This document shows, in pieces, positions 48,920-60,900 of a stretch of 64,000 bases of DNA. Under the pieces are notes generated by a model. The model saw only the letters and a list, made by a program, of their open reading frames with translations. It ran no database searches and was not told the origin of the DNA. The stretch spans positions 19,068,943 through 19,132,942 of the forward strand of contig CM039211.1 in the NCBI GenBank assembly GCA_008360975.2, in the 5' to 3' direction. Every line of letters begins with the position of its first letter. Position 1 is the stretch's first letter. The position numbers and the translations under genes were made by a program. The stretch comes from Lichenostomus cassidix (Eukaryota; Chordata; Aves; Passeriformes; Meliphagidae).

Positions 48920-51900
48920 GTGAGCGCCGGCCGGGTGTTCCGCACTGGCGGGAGGCGGCGGAACTGCTGGGGGAGCCCGGGCGGTGCGGGCTTCGCGCAG
49001 CCGCCGCTGCCCGCGGCCCTGGCAGGTGCCCCGGGGGGGCCGGTCCGGCTTCGCCGGGACAAAGCGGGTCGTTTCTTGCAGAGGAGAGAAGCGGGGCGGC
49101 GGGGGAGCGCTTGCCGTGCCGGGCCCCGGCCGTGCCAAGGCCGTGCAGGGGTCACGGCCGTGCCTTCTGCTGCCCTCGGGAGCTGCTGCCCTCCGAGCCC
49201 GGCCCGGCACTGCCCAAAGTTGGTAACCCCCCTAACGCGTGATTTCTGCTCTTTAAACACACGCAGGGACCCGCGCCGCTGCGCCCCTGTCAGCAGTGGA
49301 TGTCCTGCCCCAGCCAGGATGTCCTGCCCCTGTCCTGATATCCTAATTCCTTCCAGCTGTGCCTTGGACCCAGTGCCTGACGCGTGAGCCGCGGTGGTTT
49401 GGCACAGCCAAGCTCCGGCCGGGGTTTCGCGTGTGCCATGGGTGCTGGGCAGAGCAGCCACCCACCTGCTGCTGCCTGCCCCGCCCCGGGTCCCGGAGCC
49501 GCCTGGAGGCACCTACCTGGGGGCGGGCAGCCCGGGGCAGCGGCGGCGAGAGGCAGCGAGAGGCCTCTGACAGCAGCAGCGGGCCGGCCTGCGCTCTTGG
49601 TGGTCTGCAGGCTTGGGCTCTCCAGGGAGCGTGGTCTGCAGAGGAATGCTTGGTTTTGCCAGGAGATGTTTTCGTATTTGTTGTTATGGCGTGGGCTTGG
49701 TTCGGGTTTTTTGTGGTGTGCTTCCTCCCCGTTTTACTATTTTTTTTCCCTTCCTCTGTGTCCATGCTTTGACCTTTGCCTACTGTGATAGTTAAGCAAA
49801 AATATGATATGTCAGTGTGGACGAGTGAGAGGCAAAGTTTGTGTTTGTGATGAGCTGCTAAAGGAGCTTGTTCTGCCATTCTGTAAGAAAGGTTCTGCCC
49901 TCCCCACAGTGGAGTTTTGCACTCATTTTGTGGTGCTTCATATAGCCAGAGGAGTCATTTTGGGGCCCTAGATTAAGTGATGTCTTGTGAAGAAGGGGCT
50001 TTGCAAAGCACTGAACAGTTCATGTACATCATCTGAAGGTGACCAACTTGATAATAATTGAGACCAAGTTATTTATGGTGCTTTTCTGCTTTTACCAGAT
50101 CTGTATTTATAGGCTTCTTCCTAATAGGAAGGTTCACTAAAGAACAGGTTAGGACCTTGCGTAATAGCAAAACAAGGTCACTGTGACAGTAACAAAGCTT
50201 CTAAAAAGCATTGCACTGAGTAAAAGTTGCTTGTCATAAGTGTGTGTACAGTGACCCTTGTACTCCTAGTATTAGACTGCTTGAAAATTGTTTGTTAATA
50301 GAGAAAACTGCCCTTGGATGTTTTATTTCACAACAGCTTTTTAATAAGTGGTTGATTAAATTTAAGCCAAGATAAAGGGAGGTCCTATAATCTGCAGATT
50401 AGTTCTCATTTTGCTTTTATTTAGTTTACAACACTGTAGTTAGACTTCATTACTAATAGCATGTTTTTCAGCATTGATTTTTTTTGGATGCTGGTGAATA
50501 GATCGGAGCTGGGAGTTTATTTAGACATTTGTATCACCAATTTATGTTAAAGTGATACCTTTTTTCACATACACAGACATCTAAAAAGTATTTCTTTTCA
50601 CTTTGAGCATGTCTCTTATGAATTACTGTTCCTGCCTGGCTTTTTAAGATTAGTTTTGGTTCTCAAGTGTTCAGTCTTTCCTTAGAAGTTGACAAGGCCA
50701 GCACGTATAACATGGTCTTGGTGTTGTGCACTTCTCAGTTGTATGGCTTTTCAAAACTAAAGAAAAAAAGTTTTCTTTGACTTGCATTACATGAGGCAGG
50801 GGATGTATATGCACCTCACATGTAAAACTATTCATTGCAGGGGTCTAAAGGAGTCTTAAGAAAATTTCAACTTGTTGCTGTGAGATTAGTGTGCTTTAAA
50901 ACAATCTAAACAGTTCTTGTTTTTTAAACCACTGTTTTTTTTGAGAACTGGCTTTGAATGTTCTGGTGAGGGGCAAAGAGATACTCTTTGCACTCTGAAA
51001 AAGTTTTTTCTGATCATCATTCAAATCTCCTTTTCTTTTAAAATGAATAAAAAAAGATTAGTGCCATTGATCCCAATAACTTTTGACTGGTACAATGGAT
51101 AATACCTCAGTAAATCATTTATTTTAAAGAACCACTGATGTCAAACACAACTAGAATCTAAGCCTTAATGAAGGTCCACTGCACTCACTTTTGTATGTAA
51201 TGCAGAAATTACAGTCTTAGGATAGGCAAACTATGTATCTGTTTGGTTAACTGAGATATTAGGCACTCCTTTGTATCCATTTTTCTCAATGCATCTTCAG
51301 TCACAGTTAAATTTTGTTCAGTTTCTTTTTCAAATCTTAACTTTAACTAGGGAAGTATCTTATTCACTTGGAACGTAATTAATTAACTTGAGACATCCCC
51401 TCCTTCTTCAGTGTTACCCCAGAACATTAAATGTTCTTCCTTTCAAGTGTGTTTCTCAATCACAAGCACAAACTCAGCAGCATACAGCTTTCCCAGATGC
51501 ATCTGTTGAATCCAATAACAAGAAGTAAGCATGGTTTGTTTGGTTTTTTTTACTCTTGACTGGAGGTTTTGTTTACTGTTTATCTGTTTGTTTACTTTTA
51601 TATTTTGTACTTAAAAAAGACTTGGAACTCCTGGGGGAAATAATGTTTTACTTTGAAGGTGCAAGGTATTTGTGTTGAATTGGTGCATTTTTCTTGATGC
51701 AATTAATTTTTGTGTAGCTTTTGTCTGAATTGTGATCCAGGAAATGAATTCACTCTTGTTTTTAACTTTTTCTTTTTTTTTAAACTAGGTTTGGGCAGAG
51801 CATATGCTCTGGCTTTTGCCGAAAGAGGTGCTTCAGTAGTTGGTAAGTTTTATCTTAACTAACTTCATCTAGACTGTAACCTTTGCCTTTTCACAAAGCT

Positions 51901-54900
51901 TTCACATAGCTTTGATAGTCCATGGCCTTTTTGACAGTAACCTTTGTTATGTAATGGTTTTCTTCTTATCTTTTGCTGTTTAAATTTTGCCTCTAATCTT
52001 TATTCTCTTATGAAGCAAGTTGCCCAATTTTTTCCAAGGGCTTACCTTTGCTGGAAAGCCAGTTCAAGTCAAATAATTTCCTAGATTCGACTTTTATGCA
52101 TACAAGTCTTCAGCACAGTCTTTGGCCAGAGTGTATTTACCTGTTGTCTCAGGTAAATACTGCTCAGAAGCTTCCAATATGACCATTTGATTATGTTGTC
52201 TTACAGAGCCTTCTCCCAGGAAAGAAGTTACTGAAATGTAACTCAGTAGCATTGCTTCTTTCTGCAGCTCATGGGACAGAAGAGCTGTCTGGTCTCAGTG
52301 CCAAAGAGCTGTCAGGAAAGGATTTCAGATGGTTTTGTAGTTCCTTGGTCGAACCTTCTCAGTGCGTATTTAGTTGTGAAAAATGCTGCATCACAAGGCA
52401 CTCCTGAAGGTTAAGTTATATTCTTGGGTACTCACCAGCAGTCAGCACTGCCATTTTTAGATTGGCTGTTGGGAAAAATTTGTTCACTTTCTGAAAGGGT
52501 TTTCAGGCGCTGGAACAGGCCATGGAAGTGGTCGAGTGACCACCCCGGAGATATTTAAAAGATGTGTAGATGTGGCACTTAGGGACATGCTTTGCTTCTG
52601 GACTTGGCAGCGTTAGGTTAATGGCTGGACTTGATCTTATAACACTTTTGCAGCCTAAATGATTTTATGATTTCTCTGCCTATGCATGAATTTGTACAGG
52701 TATTGTTGATGAATTCAAGATGAAATGCTTAAAGAGATTACGGACAAGTAATCACTGCTCTCTGCTTTTTAGTAGTTTTCTAATGAACATCCCAATCTCA
52801 GTTTACAAAATTTGATAAAATTTTTCTTAATTGATTACAAATGAGTATGTGTGCAGACAACTTAAAAAAAAGATGTAGTTTTTTCTTTTTATTTTCTGAT
52901 AGTTGCCACCTTTGATACTTGCTGTATTTACTGTGCATGTCAAAAATTCACATTTAGTTCTTATTTAACAAAAAGTATGTCACTAAAGCAGCCCAAATAT
53001 TTTATTGACTATCTGTAGCTGGTGGTGGTCTGACTGTCCAGAATGATCTGAAGGAAAATGTATTATATTGCTAATACTTCTTTAATAACACAAGCTAATA
53101 CTTTTTTATCTCTTGGCCTTACTGTGTAATAGCTAAACAGTAAGTTAAGAATTGACTGTAAGGGCAAATTCTTGTTTTGTTTTGGAAACTTCACCACACT
53201 TTAGCTTGTCTTGCAGTATTGCTTTACAGTTAGCTGTACATGCTTGTATTTGTTTCTCTTGTTCTCTTATGATTCTGACTTCAAAGAGTTGAGAATTTAC
53301 TTGTGTAAACATGTAGTTTTTTAAAACTCAAGCAGATATGAGAATCATGCCTTGTCTCTTTTAAACAAGTTCCCTTTTTTCAGTTATGGAAGTGAGGTTA
53401 CATTGTAAGAATAGTGATCAAATACTCTGGAGGAATATTTTGAGGCGCTGGAAGAATATCAGTAGGTCCCAACATGGCTCCTCTTCTGTCCAGTCCTGTG
53501 TCTCTGTTGAGTAAGTTGCTGTTGGTGTCGTTAGACTGACAAGAATAACTTAGATGGAAAAGTCCCCCTTCTCATCACCCAAAGGTTACTTGCCATTACT
53601 GATTTTTGTCATGCTTTGTATCTTTCATGCCTCTCATCAGGAAAAGTTGAAAGCAGGGGGGAGGGATGGTTTGCCTTTGTCTTGCAACCTATGTTGTGTT
53701 CAGACATACTGTTTCTTTCAGTCTACCTGAGGGCTCTTCTGTGTCGCTGTTTTTGTTTGGTTTAAGTAATGCTTTTGAAGTGTCTCTCCTGATGTGTATC
53801 TTACTTGTATTTTTGTTTGCATGGTGAAATGGTATTGAATTGCATGAGTCCTTTAAAAAACAAACTGGAAGATGCAATCAAGCACTACACCTACATTGTT
53901 CCACATGTGTGTTTGGTTTGTGACACCAGACTACAGCAAGAAATGAGCTGGCTTATTGTTTAAAAAACTTGTACAGCACCAACTGTTTCACCCTTCACAT
54001 TTGTTTCTGCTGTTCTACTAATGGCACACTCATAGCCTTGGAGGAGTTCTTCTCGAAGGTTCAGACTATAACCAGGCTGTGTCACAGCTACTATTGTCTC
54101 TGACTCTTACCTGCTGCATGTTTTTGACTGAAAATTGCATGATGTAAAGCTTGGGCTTAAAAGAATGTAATTTGTCTATTTTATTGTTCGGGGTTTCTTT
54201 TAATTGCTCTATCACACTCATGGAATTATTTTATTATTTTCAAAACCTAGAATGACTCAATTCTTTCTTGCATATTCATTTTTGTTTCAACTCCATTAGG
54301 GCCTATGCTCAGCTTGAGGTACTTTCCTGCCTTGAAAAATTTTCCCTAATATTTAATTACGTTTTTGTCCGCAAATCACTGTTGAAGTGCAGGATAAACA
54401 TATGTAAACTTGTCTGTGGGAGATAGTTGCAAGGTCTTAACAGGACTGAATGCTTTGTATGTATGTTTACCACAAAATCATTCACCCTTCTTTCCCAGGA
54501 CAAAGTAGGAATCCTAGTGTTGTTCCTGACTCGCTTTCCGTTAGTATCATGGATGTTGTAGGTTGAGCAGTCTGCCTGGGTTGCCTGTCCTAAGACTTTA
54601 CTACAATTAGAAATTTTCCTTATGAAATGCTTCACCCAAACTGTGTTAGCTGCATGTCTGGACTGTTAAACACTGATCTGTTTAGCTTGAAGATCTTGTC
54701 TCCTTTCTTTTTTGCATCAATATGTTAATATATTTGTACTGCCTGCTTCAGGCTGAGCATTTTTTGGTTTGGTTTGTTGTTGTTTGGTTGTTCGGGGTTT
54801 TTTTTGTTATGTCGTGTCCCTGCCCTTTCCGTGCTGACTTCTACTGGGCTTTGGCACTTTCAGTTACTCTTAAATTTTCTGGAGACTTTCTTGATCTAGG

Positions 54901-57900
54901 TAAAATAGAGGGATTTTGTGAGGTGTCCTGCAAGCTGTGTTCCTGTTTACATGGAGAGTTTAAAAAAAAAAGGCACAAAATGGGTCTTTTTCATTTTGTG
55001 ATCACACAACAAACTTGCCATTGCTGTTTATCATCAGGACCAGCAAGAATATTTTGTGGATTTCACTGAGTCTGGCTTCTTGAGGTTAGAAGTTAGAAGG
55101 CAGAAAGCTGGAATTCACCATATCAAAAGACTGTTTAGCAAAATGGCAGTGTTGCATGTAAATTCAGTCAATTCTGGCTTTCTTACAATTCCATTTTGAA
55201 CCCCTTTAAATAAAGCTTCTTACCATTTTTAGAAGCTCTTTTTCCAAGTACAGAGTTTGTGTGTGATTTTTTGGAAGTGTTTTTGTTCACCTGGTAATTC
55301 CATGAAGCTGTGGGGTGTGCAAATACAGGAGTGCAGCAGAGTGTGGTGATGGTGCATTCCAGCTGCCATTAGTGATGCGCGCCCCAGTGCAGAGAGCAGA
55401 GAACAACTTCTCATGTGTTCAGGTCGCTGGATCTCTTGTGTAGTGGTGTTGACCATGAGCAGTTTAGCTACTCTATTAATAAACAGGAACAAAGTATTCT
55501 CAGTCTTGCTGATGGTTCATGCAGTAGTTAGAGCAGTTTGACAAGAGACTGGAATAAATTGCCTATGATTTGGTTGTAATCTAGATCTTAATCTCTGAAC
55601 TACAACACAATTACAGAGGTAGCCTGGGCAGGGCAAGCAAGTGGAATGCATGGTGAAGGGGGGGGAAGAAAAGTTCTGTTTTCCACATTATTTAAAAAGG
55701 GGGTAATCTATGTTGCACTGCTTTTCAAAAAAAAAAAAAACCAAAACACATGTCCTACTATTATTCTCTCATCACCTGTAGTTTCCAGTAAGATGCAGAT
55801 GCAGCAGGCCTTATTAATACTCCTTATAACTTCCAGTATGATAATGAGGTAAGGACAGACCATGAAATCTAATCTTGAGTGTTAACAACAAAAATTTCAT
55901 TTGTCATGCACAGTGAATGATCTTGGAGGTGATTTCAAGGGATATGGCAAAAGCTCCTCAGCTGCTGACAAAGTTGTCGATGAAATCAGAGCAAAAGGAG
56001 GGAAAGCAGTACCCAATTATGGTATGTTATTTTTCTAGACGAGTGTAATACTTTATCTGTAGGAGAAGTGGACATGTTAAATGAAAAATTGACGCTGCTT
56101 AGTAGAAGAGCACTGCCAGCTTGCCAGTAACACCTACATTAAACAGGTGTAATATTGTGTGAAGTGGGAAGACAGATGCTAAAAGCAATGTATTAATTGC
56201 TTCTTGTTATTGAGATTTGTCTACTAATGCCCTTCTCTGATTTCATAACATTGAAGTGTCCATCTGCAGTTTTTAGAAGCAAAATGGGAATGGATGATTC
56301 TTGCTTGCTTTGCTTTGTATTTTTCTTACAATGGTGAATGTTGTGCCGTTTAGACTTACTGCACAGCTGTGGGATTTGCTTTAGGCCACATGCAGACAGG
56401 GGCTGAATTTGAACTTAGTTCTCACTGGGATTGTACACAATTTATTCTTCTTAGATCTATGGAATTACTCATTAGTATCCTGGAAGTGCAGTGTATCTAG
56501 TTAATTGTCTTTGAAAATTTGTACTTTCTTCTTATAGATTCCGTGGAAGATGGTGAAAAGCTTGTGAAGACAGCCCTGGAGGCTTTTGGGAGGATAGGTA
56601 CAGTTGCTTATTTCATGGTGAAACTTGTTTGCAAGTGAAAGCCATTACAAACAGTGCAATTAACAATGTGTATGAAATGCAGTGTGACAACAGTAGTATT
56701 CACCAACCCTTGATGCCTATGGTCAATGAAATTGGAATAAGGGGCTTTCAGGTTTTAATCTGAATGGTCAGCTTTTCTGAATTTTTTGGTAGTTTGAGCA
56801 GAAGTTTAAAGCTTCGTATATGATTCTTGTTTTCCTGCCCTTCAGAATTTTGGAACTTTTAATTATGGTTAACAATTTCTGTCACAAAACACAGAGTTTA
56901 TGAAATGTTATAACTAGCTGCATAGAATTAGCATAAATAATGTTGCTGAAAGCAACACTCTTATGTTTTGGAAGCTCTTCTGCTTATATAAGGTCAAAAT
57001 GTATTAACAGAAATGAAAAAGAAAACCCTGAGGTATTTTATCTAACAATAAGAATTCTTTTTTAACCGTGTGATTGCCACTATATTAAACCACTTAGTGG
57101 TTTTAACTCAGGGTTACATGACTTAAAGTACACATAATCAAAGCCAAAAGGAACCTATTTAAATTTCTGACAAGAAATTGTTATGATCCAGGTTGCTTTT
57201 TTAGCTTTGTGACTCTGTGGTTCCTCTAGTTGTCATTTGGGCTACTGCAACAACGATGGTGGCCCAAACTGCATAATCGGGGCACTCTGAAATTCAAAGC
57301 AGGCTTCGAAACTGTACAGGATGGCTAGGCAGCCAGCACTTCATAGCTATGCCTCCCTGTCAGGCTTTGTCCTGCTGATGTCCCAGTCAGGGTGAGATTT
57401 GCCTGTCCTGAAGTATTATGTTGTACTTACTCCTGAGGTGTAGAATTCATGAGAACAAGGAGCTATAGAATATATGTAATATGATTTATATGTCCAGTGT
57501 TCTGTTCTGTATATAGGTAGAAGTCGGAGAAAAATAGAAACAAGCTTGTATTTTATCAGTGCATTGAATTAGTTTACTTTTTTTTTTTTCAGATATTGTT
57601 ATAAACAATGCTGGGTGAGTATACGTGAGGGTCTTGTCTTGTTTGAGTGTGGGCTATCCCTTATGTTTAAATAAATGTTGATCTTGTGTTTGTGGTTTTT
57701 TTTTCCTGATGTTGCATTTTAGGATCCTAAGAGATCGTTCGTTTGTTCGGATAAGTGATGAAGATTGGGGTGAGTTGATTTTAAAATTACTTCAAAATGT
57801 ATTTTCTCTGTGAAGGGTGACGGGTACATCCCCCACACTGGAACAAGAAGACAGGGAAGGCTTACCTTTTTCCCTGCAAATTTAGTGGTAAGCTTCTTAT

Positions 57901-60900
57901 GTTCAGTGTGCAAACCAGGTCTGTGCTGCAATGCATTGTAGGTGTATGTAGTTCCAAAGGGGAAGAAGGGCTTTTCTTCCCACTCCTGGTTGCCAAAAGC
58001 GGTAAGAAAAAGAGCCATGTGAATTACACACAATAGTTTTTGTGAGCAGAACATTCCAAGTGCCAGCACTGAGAGGCTGAATACTAAACAGACTTGAAAG
58101 ACCCAGAAGGAACTAGAGAGGAAAGCAAGCTGATGTGCCAAGCAACAGAAGAAAATGCAAACCCTTCAGTTAGATTGTAGATGGTGATAAGCTGATGGAG
58201 AATACTTTGGCAAAGATAGACTATCTTCTGTAGTTCTTGTCTGAGTCTGCTAAGTGCAGGAATTTTGAATTCTGTGCCGGAGAGTCCCATCTAAGAGGCA
58301 GTGTATGTGGGCAGCCCCCTCATGATCAGTGTATGTTCCGGCAAGTGCTGAAAAATGGTCTATCAAAAGAGAAAAAAGAGCCCATCATTCTTTTAGTAAC
58401 AGTTTCAGAGTATGAAGAGATTGTGTTTTTTGTCATGAAGAAGACACATGGTGCATTTCAAGCTGGGAGACAAAATCCTGGAATTACTAAACTGACTTCA
58501 ATTTCTTCCTAGATATAATTCATAGAATTCATTTGAGGGGATCGTTCCTGGTCACCCGAGCTGCATGGAATCATATGAAAAACCAGAAATTTGGCAGGTA
58601 AAAATGTGTCTTCTGTTTTGCATTTTTCAGTAGGGTATAGCAGACTGATGCATACCCAAACAGTGAAGGAGTTTTGCATTATTTTCTTTCACTTTCCCAG
58701 GGGTGAAGCAAAATCAGTTCAAATGCATTTTCAGTTCTGATCCCCTCTCTCTACCTGCCTAGCCAAATGTTTAAAGGGGTTTTTTTTTTCCCATGAATTT
58801 AAATATGTTTTTCTGACTGTCTCAGACAGAAGTTGTAAGACTATAAAAATACCATTTCTGTTCATGGTTAGAAATGTTTGTAACTTGTATGTTACTGCTA
58901 CTCAGGAGTACTGTGGGACTCTTGTCCTGCTCCTTCTCATTCAAATGACTGGTACATGCAGTTCTGTCCATAGATCGTGGGGTTTTTTGTTTGGTTTTGG
59001 GTTCTCTTGGATTTTTATTTGTTTGTTAGTTTTAAACCTTTGGACAAATGTACTTGTCTTAGAAATTATGTGATTGTTTTTAGTCTGTTTTTTGTATGTA
59101 TTACTGTTAACTCAAAAAGAGTGCAGTGAAATCAGATCTTTTATGTTTTTTCATTGTTGTTGTTTTATCAGAAACCTTATCAAAGCACAGATGTTGTGAT
59201 TGTATTAATCTTAACCATACCCACATGTTGAAAACCTGTGTGAGCTGTTTTCTCTTCCTGTGGCCTAAATAGCATTCACACTTACCTGGGGAACTGAACT
59301 GTGAGGATAGCAAAGGTCTTAAGTGTGGGAGTTTGAAATTTAATTATTTCTTCAAAAACAGTTTAAGTCTAGAGTTGCATCCATTTAAGAAAATGCTTTC
59401 CTGGGCTTCTTTTTTGTATTTGCTCAGATAAGTGGTAGTGAGTGTTTCTGCAGTTTGTGTATAGACATGTACCATCTACAAAATACTTCCTTTACAAAGG
59501 GTTTGTAGCTTTTCTCCATCATGTTGAGCCAATACTTGCAACACATTTCTTTACTTAGATTAAAAACATTAGATTGTTGGCAGTGAGGCAGATAAAAGAA
59601 AATGAAATATACGTTGATCCCAGCTGAGCAGTATGTTTACAAGTAGATTAGAACAGAATCCGATAAGGATTCCTTTAAAAGTGAAGTTGTAGACCCATTT
59701 CTTTCATTTGAGATGACCTGCAGCACAACTTTTTCTTTCCTCAAACCCGCTGTGAACTGCAGCTGTTTTCAGAGGTCTCATGTGAGCAGTTCAGTCACCT
59801 CCACAGCAATAATGGGGACAGTAAAGAGCAAGACTTTGTCTTCTTCTGTCACACATTTAATGCATATTAGAATTCTCTGAATGTGAATTCTTTGAGAATG
59901 GGTCTTCAGATATTACCAGGTAGATAATAATAAGGGAAATAATTTTCAGTATAATATTCAGTAAAGAAGTTTTCTTCTAAGTGTTGAAACCATTTATTAG
60001 TTGTAAGAATAACACTACCTGAAATGTGGTTAGAAATGAAATCACATTTCTCTGTACTGGACTTAGAGTCACAAAATAGCTTCCCTAGTTTTGCAGTATA
60101 ACTCAGAAAACCTCAGGACCTTGTTAGTTTTCTGTTATCTGACAGTACTTCAAGATTTACCATGTTTGTTTTCTGGCAAACATTAAATAGTTACCTGATT
60201 GTTAGCAAAATCAACAAATAATATTTTCTTATTTTGCATACTTTGTTTTGTGGAATATGGAGACTGTAATGCCAAAGCTGGAAAATATGGTTGTGTAGAA
60301 TCAAATAACTTGAAGGAATAATTGATTTTTTTTTTATTTTTTTTTTTTTTTTCCTCTCCTCCCTCCTAAGAATAATTATGACATCCTCAGCTGCTGGAAT
60401 ATATGGAAACTTTGGTCAGGCAAACTACAGTGCTGCAAAACTTGGCCTTTTGGGTCTTGCAAACACAATTGCAATTGAAGGCCGGAAGTATAACATCCAC
60501 TGCAACACAATTGCTCCTACTGCTGGATCCAGGCTGACCCAGACTGTCATGCCACAAGGTGAATCATTTGAAGTCTACATGTACTGATATTTCTCAGTGA
60601 ATTGAAGCACAACAAACTTTCTTACCTCTTAGAAAATGCAAGTCCTTCATATTTCATATACTACAAATCCATTGTTCCAGTATCTTTTTGTCACTGAAGT
60701 GTCAGCTTACTTTGTCTGTTGTGAGAAATTCTTATCTTCTGCCACAAGATATGAGGCAAAGTTTCTCATTTGCAAAAGCAATTTCATGTGGCAAACCTCT
60801 TTAATGGTAATCTCTTCCAAGCTCCTCTTACAGTAGTGGTGAGGCTTGTTTGTTTCATCACATGTGCAATCAGGTATGTGCATAAGGTGTCTGCACTTGT

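Larger units (their letters stand above)
48660..49560 (+). promoter_or_regulatory. HSD17B4: CpG-island promoter of HSD17B4
   Basis: This is a dense GC and CpG stretch spanning coding exon 1 and the start of intron 1, sharply bounded on the left by a pyrimidine tract and fading into AT-rich intron by about 49,600. No TATA box is seen. It contains a ZNF143-type site, an NRF1-type site and duplicated GC boxes within 200 bp upstream of the ATG, as expected of a housekeeping promoter. Long frames that overlap it on both strands are composition artefacts. Confidence 0.88.

Noticed and set aside
48076..49242. 388-codon open frame and others nearby on both strands
   Set aside because: They run through the pyrimidine tract and CpG island, giving Pro/Ser/Leu or Gly/Arg/Glu-rich nonsense. 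The real exon here is 48865-48919 in a different context.
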